From: Acidobacteriota bacterium | GTDB lineage: Bacteria; Acidobacteriota; Terriglobia; Terriglobales; Acidobacteriaceae | Assembly (NCBI GenBank): GCA_021785495.1 | Contig: JAJYFB010000004.1 | Location: 1 to 55,846, forward strand | Length of the DNA: 55,846 nucleotides | Direction: 5' to 3' | Part shown: positions 26,664-36,489 of the stretch, piece after piece | Numbering within the stretch: the stretch's first letter is position 1 | Layout: each line of letters opens with the position of its first letter | Notes under the pieces: model-generated | What the model was told of the DNA's origin: nothing | Database searches by the model: none | What the model saw: only the letters and a program-made list of their open reading frames with translations | Position numbers and translations under genes: made by a program

Positions 26664-27545
26664 TCAAGAAGAAGCCTTCGCCGTGATCCGCACCGGAGCG
26701 CTGCTCTCCGGCGAACAGCAGCAGGCTTTCCCGGGTTTGGTCGCGCGAAGGAAGGCACTCACGAATTTTCCCTGCACCTGCGGGGCAAGGGCGTCCACAT
26801 CCACGCCCGAATCGGCGAGGAATTTGCGTGCGTCTTCCATCGCGTAGACGCGCACCGGCTCGATCGAAATATCCTCAAACCCTGCCTTCGCGAGCTTCGC
26901 GGCATACTCCGATTCTTCCATCGCTCCGGCGATGCAACCGGCCCAGAGGAGCATGTTTCTGCGCACCTCCTCGGGAACGCCGCCGCGCACCACCACGTCG
27001 GAGACGGCAAAGCGCCCGCCCGGTTTGAGCACGCGAAAGGCCTCGGCGAGTACGCGATCCTTGTCGGCCGAAAGATTGATGACGCAATTCGAGATCACCA
27101 CGTCCACGGAGCCGTCGGGCAGGGGAATCCTTTCGATCTCGCCCTTCAGAAACTCGACGTTTTCGACCCCGGCCTGACGCTGATTTTCACGCGCAAGGGC
27201 CAGCATCTCGTCGGTCATGTCCAGGCCGTAGGCTTTGCCTGTGGGGCCGACACGGCGCGCCGAGAGCAGCACGTCGATGCCGCCGCCGGAGCCGAGATCG
27301 AGCACCGTTTCGCCCGCCCTCAGTTCGATCAGCGCCGTCGGATTGCCGCATCCGAGCGAGGCCAGAACGGCCTTTTCCGGCAGCGCACCCTTTTCGAGCG
27401 CACTGTAGAGGTCCGTCGTGATGGGATCGCAGGAGCGGCGTCCCTTGTTGCAGCAGCCTCCGGACGAACCAGACTCTTCCACGGAGCGGGCCGCGCTTCC
27501 GTACTTCTCCCGAACCTGTTCCCGAATCGTTTCCGAACTCTCCAT
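26664..27545 (-). CDS. arsM: Arsenite S-adenosylmethionine methyltransferase
   Basis: 293 residues with a strong ribosome site (aaggaggcg). The SAM-binding motif VLDLGSGGGID is at 81-91. The three conserved arsenite-binding cysteines of ArsM are present: C66 (SLGCGNPT), C154 (ISNCVINL) and C204 (WAGCIAGAM). Extra cysteine pairs occur near the N-terminus (C31, C32) and C-terminus (ACCC). ArsM methylates As(III) to volatile or excretable forms in the cytoplasm. It is divergent from the arsR gene with 87 bp between them that hold a dyad, so repression by ArsR is likely. No arsenite pump or arsenate reductase lies alongside. Confidence 0.93.
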   Translation of the reverse strand: MESSETIREQVREKYGSAARSVEESGSSGGCCNKGRRSCDPITTDLYSALEKGALPEKAVLASLGCGNPTALIELRAGETVLDLGSGGGIDVLLSARRVGPTGKAYGLDMTDEMLALARENQRQAGVENVEFLKGEIERIPLPDGSVDVVISNCVINLSADKDRVLAEAFRVLKPGGRFAVSDVVVRGGVPEEVRRNMLLWAGCIAGAMEESEYAAKLAKAGFEDISIEPVRVYAMEDARKFLADSGVDVDALAPQVQGKFVSAFLRATKPGKACCCSPESSAPVRITAKASS

Positions 27546-27558
27546 CGTCGCGCCTCCT

Positions 27559-27580
27559 TGTATACGCTAAAGCGAATGTA
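27559..27580. promoter_or_regulatory. Candidate ArsR operator between arsM and arsR
   Basis: The AT-rich dyad tatacgctaaagcgaatgta has a perfect core cgct-aa-agcg (27565-27574) in the short space between the divergent arsM and arsR genes. Position and symmetry fit an ArsR-type operator; binding is inferred. Confidence 0.5.
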
Positions 27581-27632
27581 TTCTCGTGGCGCGGAACTGT
27601 CAAGACGCTGAGCGCGCGCATAAAATGAAAAG

Positions 27633-28055
27633 GTGGCGAGCGCGACTACAAAACAGTGCGATCCGGCCCGGCTTTTCGCCGCCCTGGCCGACCGCACGCG
27701 GCTGCGGCTGCTGAATCTGATGAACGGTCATGAGGTCTGCGTCTGCTACTTTGTCGAGATCCTTGGGCAAAGCCAGCCGAAGATCTCGCGCCACTTGGCT
27801 TATCTGCGCCGCGCGGGCATCGTGGCGGCGCGACGCGAGGGCCGCTGGATGCACTACCGGATCGCGCCGCCCGCGGATTCCTGTGCCGCGGAGATTCTGC
27901 GCGCGACTCTCGTCGCGCTGGGCCGCGACAAGGCCATGCAGCGCGATCTCGACCGCTTTCGCAAAGCCTGCTGCACGAACGCGCGTGTGCCTGCATTTGG
28001 CCGCGCGCCGTCCCCTGCCGCAACGGCGTCCTTCGCATCCATTCCCGCGGGATGA
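27633..28055 (+). CDS. arsR: ArsR family metalloregulator
   Basis: 140 residues from a GTG start at 27633 (only aaaagg upstream, so the leader is short and the start is moderately certain). The winged helix spans about residues 10-90, with LADRTRLRLLNLMNGHEVCVC; the CVC pair (C36, C38) matches the As(III)/Sb(III) site of ArsR. Further down come GQSQPKISRHLAYLRRAGIVAARREGRW and the wing. Another Cys pair (KACC) is near the end. It probably represses arsM and itself until arsenite binds. Confidence 0.9.
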   Translation: MASATTKQCDPARLFAALADRTRLRLLNLMNGHEVCVCYFVEILGQSQPKISRHLAYLRRAGIVAARREGRWMHYRIAPPADSCAAEILRATLVALGRDKAMQRDLDRFRKACCTNARVPAFGRAPSPAATASFASIPAG

Positions 28056-28362
28056 ACTCACGCACCCGCTCGATCAGCTCGATGCGCACCATGACCGCAA
28101 ATGCGCCTCGGCCTTGCGCGTAGCTCGAAAGTATGCAAACTCCGCCGCTTCCGGTCCGCAAAATCGCGGCCGAAAGCGAACGCGGGTCCGGTGCGCCGCG
28201 CGAACAAACTCCTGATGCAAGTTTCTGAATTACCATTGAATTCAATCTCTTACCAAGTCGGTATTTTCTTTCATCCCGGATCGCATTTTCCGGAATGCGA
28301 TCACATCCCATCGGTCTGTGCGCCGATGCTCATTTTTGACACCGCACAGGAGGACAGTTGCG
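28056..28362. other. Leader region upstream of the porin gene
   Basis: 307 bp without a gene. It includes a 12-bp palindrome attgaattcaat (28235-28246), a possible operator, and a perfect 9-bp hairpin gatcgcatt-ttccgg-aatgcgatc (28279-28302) in the likely 5' leader of the porin gene. Confidence 0.55.
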
Positions 28363-30243
28363 ATGCTCCGATTGAACCGTAGGTACCGTTCCGGTTTCCG
28401 AATCCTGCTCTGCATGATTTTTGCCGTGGTTCTGCAGGCGGCCATGCAGGCACAGGAAAGTCCGGTGGCGCAAAGGCCAGACGCGCTCGCCGCGATCCTG
28501 GCCAAGAAGGGGATCTTGACGCCCGACGAAGCCAAACGCATTGAGCAGGCTGCGACGCCGGGCGAAGCCAACGCGGAGTTAACGCAAATTCTGCTCAAAA
28601 AAGGCGTTTTGACCGAGGCGGATCTGCAGCCAGCCGCCAGCGCGCAACCGGTCGCGACTCCGCAGGCGGCATCTGCGCCTCCGCCGGCCGCGCAAAAGCC
28701 GCATGAGCCGGCCGGCGCACCCTTCTTCCGCGCCCAGTCGCTGCCGAATCCCACCGAGCCGGGAGCGCCTTCCGTGGTGGAAAAGCCGCATTTGGGGCCG
28801 CTTCAGTCTCTGGCCCCGATTCGCGCGCTGCCCGTCGGCGGCGTGCCGCGCAACGCCACGACGCCAGCCTTTCTGGCCGAAGGCGTCGGCATGACTCCGT
28901 ATGGATTTATCAAAGCCACCGCGATCGAAGACAGTTCGTCTCCCAACGGCGACGATTTCCCGCTGCCGGGCTTTCTGGCCGACACGGGCCCGGATGGCGC
29001 GCCGGAGTTCCACGTCAAGGCGCGCAGCACCCGCTTCGGAGCCAACTTCGTCTGGTACGACGCGAGCCCGAAGTGGAGCATCAACGGCAGGATCGAGATG
29101 GACTTCGAGGGCAACTTCAACCGTTCGGACAACCGGAATCTCTCCTCGGTCCGCTCCAGCAATCCCTCGGTGCGCCTGGCCTGGGCGCGGCTGGACTACA
29201 CCGCGAACCCGAAGAATGTCTACTCGGCTCTCTTCGGGCAGGACTGGACGCCCTTTGCCTCGTCCACGCTGCCGAACATGCTCGAAACCACCGGTCTGGG
29301 CATCGGCTTTGGCACGCTCTATGAGCGCACGCCGCAGATGCGGATGGGCTATACGCACAAATTCACCAATTTCCAGCTCATGCCCGAGTTCGCCATCACG
29401 CTGCCGGCCAGCGGACTGCCCCCCTCGGCGGCCAACATCTCCGAGCAGTTGGGCTACGGCGAGCGGCAGGGGCCGGACTCGAACCGTCCGCAACTGGAAG
29501 GCCGTCTGGCCGGCCAGTTTCAGTTGGATCACGCGGCGGGCGTTCCTCCGGCGCAGTGGATCGTCAGCATGGAGCAGGGCAGCCGCACGGCGACTGTGCT
29601 GGCCTCGGCCATCCCCGCAGCGTATCAACAGACCTTCGCCACCGGCGTCACCGGAAGCAGCCATACGGCCGGATGGGACTTGGAGTGGCAACTGCCCACG
29701 CGCTACGTGACGCTGATCGGCAAATTCTACAGCGGCTCGGACCTGAGATTCTTCTTCGCCGGCCAGCTTTACAGCTTTTTCAACGACGCGGCCGGGCTGA
29801 CGAACACGGTGGATGTGGCCAGCGAAGACGGCTCCTCGACGGTGGTCCTCGGCACGAACGCCAGCGGCCAGCAGGTCGTCGCTCCCGAGCGGCCGGTGCG
29901 CGCCGAAGGCGGATTCGCGCAGCTCGGCCTGCCGCTGTCGCGCATCTTTGGCGCCCGGCCCACGGGGCGCAACGCCGGCTGGTCTCTCTACGCGCTCTAT
30001 GGCGTCGATCAGGCCAAAACCCGCGATCTCGATCACCTGGGACCGAGCGGCAACCGCCGTTACAGCACCATGGCGGTGGGCACGCTGAACTACAGCCTGA
30101 ACCGCTGGGTCTCGTTCTCCTTTGAAGAGTCGATCTACACCACGCACGCGAACCCCGATGAGCCCCTGCCGCTTTTTCGCGGCGTGTCTTCGCGCGAATG
30201 GAACGACGTGCGCGAGGAGTTCGGCCCCATTTTCATCTTCTGA
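28363..30243 (+). CDS. Outer-membrane porin-like protein (DcaP/OprP-like)
   Basis: 626 residues from the ATG at 28363, chosen for the aggagga ribosome site and because the signal peptide (LLCMIFAVVLQAAMQAQ) begins there; the frame is open to 28318. Residues ~40-90 carry two copies of an IL-KKG-LT--EA motif. A Pro/Ala linker leads to a beta-barrel domain from about residue 180 (GFIKATAIEDSSSPNGDDF, then alternating strands) ending in a C-terminal Phe (EEFGPIFIF), as is usual for outer-membrane barrels. A role in solute uptake is inferred; the substrate is unknown. Confidence 0.75.
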   Translation: MLRLNRRYRSGFRILLCMIFAVVLQAAMQAQESPVAQRPDALAAILAKKGILTPDEAKRIEQAATPGEANAELTQILLKKGVLTEADLQPAASAQPVATPQAASAPPPAAQKPHEPAGAPFFRAQSLPNPTEPGAPSVVEKPHLGPLQSLAPIRALPVGGVPRNATTPAFLAEGVGMTPYGFIKATAIEDSSSPNGDDFPLPGFLADTGPDGAPEFHVKARSTRFGANFVWYDASPKWSINGRIEMDFEGNFNRSDNRNLSSVRSSNPSVRLAWARLDYTANPKNVYSALFGQDWTPFASSTLPNMLETTGLGIGFGTLYERTPQMRMGYTHKFTNFQLMPEFAITLPASGLPPSAANISEQLGYGERQGPDSNRPQLEGRLAGQFQLDHAAGVPPAQWIVSMEQGSRTATVLASAIPAAYQQTFATGVTGSSHTAGWDLEWQLPTRYVTLIGKFYSGSDLRFFFAGQLYSFFNDAAGLTNTVDVASEDGSSTVVLGTNASGQQVVAPERPVRAEGGFAQLGLPLSRIFGARPTGRNAGWSLYALYGVDQAKTRDLDHLGPSGNRRYSTMAVGTLNYSLNRWVSFSFEESIYTTHANPDEPLPLFRGVSSREWNDVREEFGPIFIF

Positions 30244-30498
30244 TCCGGTTCTGATCTGGCCGCGCGCGAACGCTGCACACCCGTTCGCGCGCAGCGCTCC
30301 TGCAACCCGGCCGAATCGACGCAAATTGCGCGGTTCGCTGCCGCCCAAAATTGCGAAAGCTCGCCGCCAATCTTCCGGCGCTCCTCTTTTTCCAGTCCAC
30401 AATCGCATTTTCCCGCCGGAAAGCGCAGAAAATCCTTCTCGCCCTGGGCGCATCCGGTTGGCGCGCCGTCTGCGCGGCGGCTCTGCGTATGCCGTAGA

Positions 30499-33186
30499 AT
30501 GATCCGTGGAACCTCCATGACAAACGGCGCTCCAAGCAAAACAAACACGCGCAGCCGGCTGCGGATCGCGCTCGCCCTGATCGCGGTTCTGGTGCTGGCC
30601 CTGGTTGTGCCGCCGCTGATCGGCGTCAGCCGTTACAAAGGAAAGATCGCGGGCCTGATGGAGGAGTCGCTGGGCCGGCCTGTGCGTCTTTCTTCGGTCG
30701 AAGTGCGCCTGCTGCCCTGGCCCGGCTTTGTTCTGCACGACCTGACCGTAGCCGAAGACCCGGCTTACGGCGCGGAGCCGGTGCTCTACGCGAGCAAGGT
30801 CACGGCCTCGCTGCATCTGCTGGCTTTATGGCGCGGACGGCTTGAAATTGACAAGATCAGCGTGGACGACGCCACACTGAACGTGGTCCGCACTGCGCCC
30901 GGCCAATGGAATCTCGATCCGATCTTCCGCATCGCCGCCGCCCAGACCGGGGCAACCAGCAAAGCCGTCCCCATGGGGCTGGTTCCGCGCGCGGCGCGGC
31001 GGCTGCCCTCGCTTGTCGCCACGAACTCCCGGATCGACTTCAAAAATGGCGCGGAAAAACTGCCGTTCTCGCTGCTCAACGCCGATCTCTCCGTCTGGCA
31101 GTCCAGCCCCGGCGAATGGCGCATCCGCCTGCGCGGTCAGCCGGCGCGTACCGACGTCGATCTGCATCAGGAGGAGACCGGAGTGGTGCGCATGGAGGCC
31201 AGCGTTCACACCGCCGCCTCCCTGCAGCAGATGCCCCTGCGTCTCGATCTGAACTGGCGCAAGGCGCAACTGGGCGAACTGGCTCGCCTCGTGACCGGTT
31301 CCGATCCGGGCTGGCGCGGCGACCTGACCGGCGATCTGCACCTGGAGGGAACGGCCGACGCCGCGCGCGTCGCCCTGCGGCTGCGCGCCGCCGAAGTGCA
31401 TCGCGCCGAGTTTGCTCCCGCCGCCCCGCTCGACTTCGACGCCAACTGCGGCTTTGACTATCGCTACAATCGCCGTAGCATCGAGAACCTCGCCTGCACC
31501 TCGCCCCTGGGCAACGGCCAACTGCGCCTGACCGGTGAAAAGCCCGGCCTCGATGCCCCGGCGCAGTTTACCGTCGAACTCAACCGCATTCCTGTCGCCG
31601 CGGGCCTCGACCTGCTGCGTACCCTGCGCAGCAGCATTGATCCCGGACTGGAGGCTGCGGGCTCCGTCAGCGGAAAGATTGCCTATGCCGCCAGCGAGGC
31701 CGCCATCCCGCCGCCAGTCGCCGGTGTGCGCTTGAGGCGCGGCCGCCCAGCCTCCGTCCATCCCTCCAGCCCGTTCAGCGGCTCGCTGACCGTGGACAAC
31801 TTCGCTGTCAACGGCGGTGGACTCAGCCAGCCCGTGCAGGCTGCGAAGATTGTCCTTGCGCCCTCGACCGATCCGAAGCTCTCTACCGATGCGCTGACGG
31901 GAGCCGTGAACATTCCCGCCGGAGGCCAGACGCCGTTGGCCGTCACGCTGCGTTTCGCGCTTGCCGGTTACGCGGTGGGCGTGCGCGGCCAGGCATCGCT
32001 GGCGCGCGCGCGCGAACTGGCTCACGCGGCCGGCATTCCGCAGACACAAGCGCTTGCCGGCCTGGCCGGCGAGCCGCTCACTGTCGATCTGGTCGCGGCT
32101 GGGCCGTGGATGCCGCCCGAGGAAAACTTCTTTGCAGGCGCCTCCGGCGCAAAGACGGAGGACTCCGCATCCCAATCGCCGGCCTCGCTCGGCGACGCTC
32201 TTCCCGCAGCCGATACGCTGACAGGAACCGTTCTTCTGCGCAACGCCAACTGGCGCTCCGATTTTCTCGCCATGCCTGTTCAGATTGAGGAGGCGTCACT
32301 CCATTTCGACGGCCTCTGCCTGCGTTGGGATCCGGTCCTCTTCGCCTATGGGCCGGTCAAAGGAAGCGCCGCGTTGAACTTGCCGCTGAATTGCCCCGCA
32401 CAAGCGCCCGCGCCGCAACCCTGCCTTACGCAATTTCAATTGCAATTTGGCCAGCTCGACGCCGCTTTGCTTCAATCCGCCTTGCTCGGCGCGCCCCAAA
32501 AGACCACACTGCTCTCCGGCCTCCTCGACCGCCTGCATCCCTCGTCCTCGCCATCGTGGCCCGCACTCGAAGGCACGGTCAAGGCGGATGCGCTGTTGCT
32601 CGGGCCGGTCACGCTGCGCGATCTCTCGACCGATCTGCGCGTGCAGCCCGCCGGCGCGCAAATTGACAGCCTTGTGGCCAGTCTCCTGGGCGGCAGCCTC
32701 CATGTGTCGGGCGCTATCGTCAAACCGGCGAATGATCGCGACAAGCCGGATTACGTTTTGAACGGCAGCTTCCAGCGGCTCAATGCGGCTTCGCTCGGAA
32801 CCTTGCTAGGCCTGCGCTGGGCCGGCGCTCCTTTGAACGGCAGCGGCACGATCGAGCTTGCAGGCTATACCGCAGCCGATCTGGCCGCTTCGGCCAAAGG
32901 CGCGCTCCACTTCGCCTGTGGACGCGGAGCGATGGGAGCGCCGGCCTCCGCGAAGAGCGGACAAATTCCTGATCCGCTGGCGCGCTTCCAGGCCTGGACC
33001 GGCGACGCGGCGATCGCCAACGGCAAGCTCACGCTCGACCGGAGCGCGGTCTCCAGTGTTGTCTCGACCGGATCGCGCACGCAATCCGTCTCCGCGACGG
33101 TCGTCTTTGCCCATCCTCCGGTCGTCCGTTTTGCGCCCGGCGAACCCTCCGTCCCCAAGCCATCTCCCTCCCGCCCTCCGCGTTAA
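30499..33186 (+). CDS. AsmA family inner-membrane/periplasmic protein
   Basis: 895 residues. One N-terminal membrane segment (IALALIAVLVLALVVPPLIG) is followed by the AsmA opening (SLGRPVRLSSVEVRLLPWPGFVLHDLTVAEDP) and a long beta-rich periplasmic region ending in an AsmA C-terminal-like part (QRLNAASLGTLLGLRWAGAPLNGSGTIEL). AsmA-like proteins are linked to outer-membrane lipid transport or biogenesis. An alternative ATG at 30517 has a slightly better GGA upstream, so the start is uncertain by six codons. The last residues are Pro/Ser-rich. It lies 217 bp before the RNase J gene on the same strand. Confidence 0.85.
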   Translation: MIRGTSMTNGAPSKTNTRSRLRIALALIAVLVLALVVPPLIGVSRYKGKIAGLMEESLGRPVRLSSVEVRLLPWPGFVLHDLTVAEDPAYGAEPVLYASKVTASLHLLALWRGRLEIDKISVDDATLNVVRTAPGQWNLDPIFRIAAAQTGATSKAVPMGLVPRAARRLPSLVATNSRIDFKNGAEKLPFSLLNADLSVWQSSPGEWRIRLRGQPARTDVDLHQEETGVVRMEASVHTAASLQQMPLRLDLNWRKAQLGELARLVTGSDPGWRGDLTGDLHLEGTADAARVALRLRAAEVHRAEFAPAAPLDFDANCGFDYRYNRRSIENLACTSPLGNGQLRLTGEKPGLDAPAQFTVELNRIPVAAGLDLLRTLRSSIDPGLEAAGSVSGKIAYAASEAAIPPPVAGVRLRRGRPASVHPSSPFSGSLTVDNFAVNGGGLSQPVQAAKIVLAPSTDPKLSTDALTGAVNIPAGGQTPLAVTLRFALAGYAVGVRGQASLARARELAHAAGIPQTQALAGLAGEPLTVDLVAAGPWMPPEENFFAGASGAKTEDSASQSPASLGDALPAADTLTGTVLLRNANWRSDFLAMPVQIEEASLHFDGLCLRWDPVLFAYGPVKGSAALNLPLNCPAQAPAPQPCLTQFQLQFGQLDAALLQSALLGAPQKTTLLSGLLDRLHPSSSPSWPALEGTVKADALLLGPVTLRDLSTDLRVQPAGAQIDSLVASLLGGSLHVSGAIVKPANDRDKPDYVLNGSFQRLNAASLGTLLGLRWAGAPLNGSGTIELAGYTAADLAASAKGALHFACGRGAMGAPASAKSGQIPDPLARFQAWTGDAAIANGKLTLDRSAVSSVVSTGSRTQSVSATVVFAHPPVVRFAPGEPSVPKPSPSRPPR

Positions 33187-33403
33187 GCCTTCCGCGCCCA
33201 TTGTTTTCGCATCGTTTGCAGAAAGGATGGAAGTGCGCGATGGAATCGTCTGCCAAGATTGCCGATGGACGCGAATCCATGCAGTTTCAGCTCATTCCAA
33301 ACCGCCTCCGGCCCCCGTTCCCGTTTTCTCCCGCTTTGCCCGTTCGCGGCAAAACGCCGCGCTATCTTCGCAGCGCCCGCGGTGGTAGCATCGAAGTTGT
33401 CCA

Positions 33404-35059
<1,656 letters not shown>

Positions 35060-35073
35060 AAAAACAGAGCGAT

Positions 35074-35158
35074 CAGAGGGCAGGGGTCAGGTTTCAGGCT
35101 CCGGCTGCGAAAAGGGTCGTCGTCTGATCTTCGAAACCTGCCCTCTGCTCCCTGTTTC
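35074..35158. repeat. CAGnnnn heptamer arrays in inverted orientation (locus B)
   Basis: CAG triplets occur at 35074, 35081, 35088 and 35095, and inverted CTG triplets at 35124, 35138, 35145 and 35152. The two arms share the complement of cagagggcag and could pair. The array lies between the RNase J stop and the truncated AbiEi-like gene. Confidence 0.8.
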
Positions 35159-35160
35159 GC

Positions 35161-35589
35161 TCACGCCGCCGTCCGCTGCTGGTGCAGCGAACGCCTGCCG
35201 ATGAAAAACTCGCCAAAGGCGATGCGGGCATTGCCTTCAAGATCAAGAAAACCGGCGTGGCTGGCCTTGCAAAGCGCCTGCGCCTCAGGCGAGAGATAGG
35301 GCGCGATGAGGACCGGAATCGCCTCTCCGGACAGACGAGCGGCGCAACTGCGCAGTTTTTTGAGCGAGGCGCGCACCTTGCCCGGGCTGGCGTCGAGATT
35401 GACCTCGCAGGCCAGGGTATGACTGTGGCCGTACACGTCAAGATAGGCTATGAGTTCGCCGCTCCGGCCGCGGGCCAGATGCGCCGGTTTCAACTCCCGG
35501 ATCTTGACGGCTGAGGTTTGCTCAAGCAGCGCCTTCAATGCTTCGGCGGCATGAGCCTCAAGTTCAGCGGCGATCGGCTCGGATTTCAT
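35161..35589 (-). CDS. AbiEi-like antitoxin/regulator N-terminal domain, truncated
   Basis: 142 residues from the ATG at 35589, with a gaaggagg ribosome site; upstream codons lack one. The sequence (RELKPAHL, AYLDVYGHSHTLACEV, VLIAPYLSPEAQALC, GFLDLEGNARIAFG) matches the N-terminal nuclease-like domain found ahead of a winged-helix domain in type IV AbiEi-like antitoxin proteins. Here the reading frame stops about 10 residues past that domain (FIGRRSLHQQRTAA), so the winged helix is missing. A CAG-heptamer array begins directly after the stop. It may still fold as a single domain or be a decaying fragment. It follows a small gene on the same strand by 49 bp. Confidence 0.65.
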   Translation of the reverse strand: MKSEPIAAELEAHAAEALKALLEQTSAVKIRELKPAHLARGRSGELIAYLDVYGHSHTLACEVNLDASPGKVRASLKKLRSCAARLSGEAIPVLIAPYLSPEAQALCKASHAGFLDLEGNARIAFGEFFIGRRSLHQQRTAA

Positions 35590-35638
35590 GAGAGCCTCCT
35601 TCTTTTTCGCGGGAACGCAGCAGGGCGGTTTGCGAAAC

Positions 35639-35950
35639 TCAGCCTGCCGCTTCACGCGGAGCGGGCGCGACGATAAACGAGTTTGTTCCCGAGGGAATCA
35701 GCGCCAGCGGCGTGGGTGTGCGGCAACCGTGGCCTTTGCGGTCCTTCGACTCCAGCCAGAGGCTGAGCCGTGGATCGGAGATCTCCGGCTTGCCGTTCCA
35801 GAAGTGAGGCGGAAGCCCGCACTCGATGCGCAGATGATCGAGCTGCAACTCGATCTCCTTGGTTTCCCTGGAAAAATAGCGTTGCGCGTTGCTTTCGCCG
35901 ACCAGAATGCCGGTGACCCGGCGGCCGGAACATTGCGATGTCACCACCAT
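35639..35950 (-). CDS. Small hypothetical protein upstream of AbiEi-like gene
   Basis: 103 residues from the ATG at 35950, which has a good ribosome site (acggaggaagcc). It is mostly polar and charged, with a run of Leu-rich amphipathic residues (IELQLDHLRIECGLPP) and a WNGKPEISDPRL segment. There is no signal peptide or membrane segment. It lies 49 bp upstream of the truncated AbiEi-like gene on the same strand, so the two are probably co-transcribed. I do not recognise the family. Confidence 0.65.
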   Translation of the reverse strand: MVVTSQCSGRRVTGILVGESNAQRYFSRETKEIELQLDHLRIECGLPPHFWNGKPEISDPRLSLWLESKDRKGHGCRTPTPLALIPSGTNSFIVAPAPREAAG

Positions 35951-36489
35951 GGCTTCCTCCGTATCCACGCAGCGCCTGCGCTCGGAGCCGCAGCCGAGAT
36001 GCCCGCTGCCTCGAGTCGGGTGCAGACGATTCTGAGTGCCTCAACCGGCGCAATCGGAACCGAAAGGGAAGGTACGTACTGCCGATTCAGTGCATCGGCG
36101 GTTCGGCGCTTCCCAAATCGCCTCCAGCTTGTCCTGAGAGGCGTTTTTGTGCGATCTGGCGCCGGCGCCCAAGGGAGCCGGCCGAGCAGCCGTGTAACCG
36201 TTAGACGGTCGAAACGGGAAAAAGCAGGAAGGCCAGTTTGAAATTTCGTCGCGCTCAACGGCCCGATCGTCCGTCTGCGTCTATTTCCACAACGTCTGTG
36301 GAAATCTTGGACCGAATTGGATTCCTTGTCAACCGGTTTTGGTGAATCTTGCAAAAAGTTCTGTGAAAAATCTCAAAAAAAACGGCTTCGGCTGCGCGCC
36401 TCCGCCTGCTCCTGCCTGCGGCAACGGCAAAAGGAAGTTGTTCATAAAATCGCTGGTCCAGACGCGGCCACCGGCTGTTGCGGCGGCCG
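35951..36489. other. Intergenic region with an orphan plus-strand terminator and a dyad
   Basis: 539 bp between two minus-strand genes, with no credible coding frame. It contains a terminator-like stem cgcctc...gaggcg followed by TTTTT (36119-36148) readable only on the plus strand, and a perfect 9-bp dyad atttccaca-acgtc-tgtggaaat (36283-36305). Confidence 0.5.
36119..36148 (+). terminator. Candidate intrinsic terminator for an unannotated plus-strand transcript
   Basis: A 6-bp stem (36119-36124 with 36138-36143), a 13-base loop and five Ts. Both flanking genes read on the minus strand, so any transcript it ends would be an unannotated plus-strand RNA. Confidence 0.35.

Noticed and set aside
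28579-30816. A 745-codon open frame on the minus strand opposite the porin gene
   Set aside because: It has no ribosome site, is Arg/Gly-rich and crosses two sense genes that have good signals.
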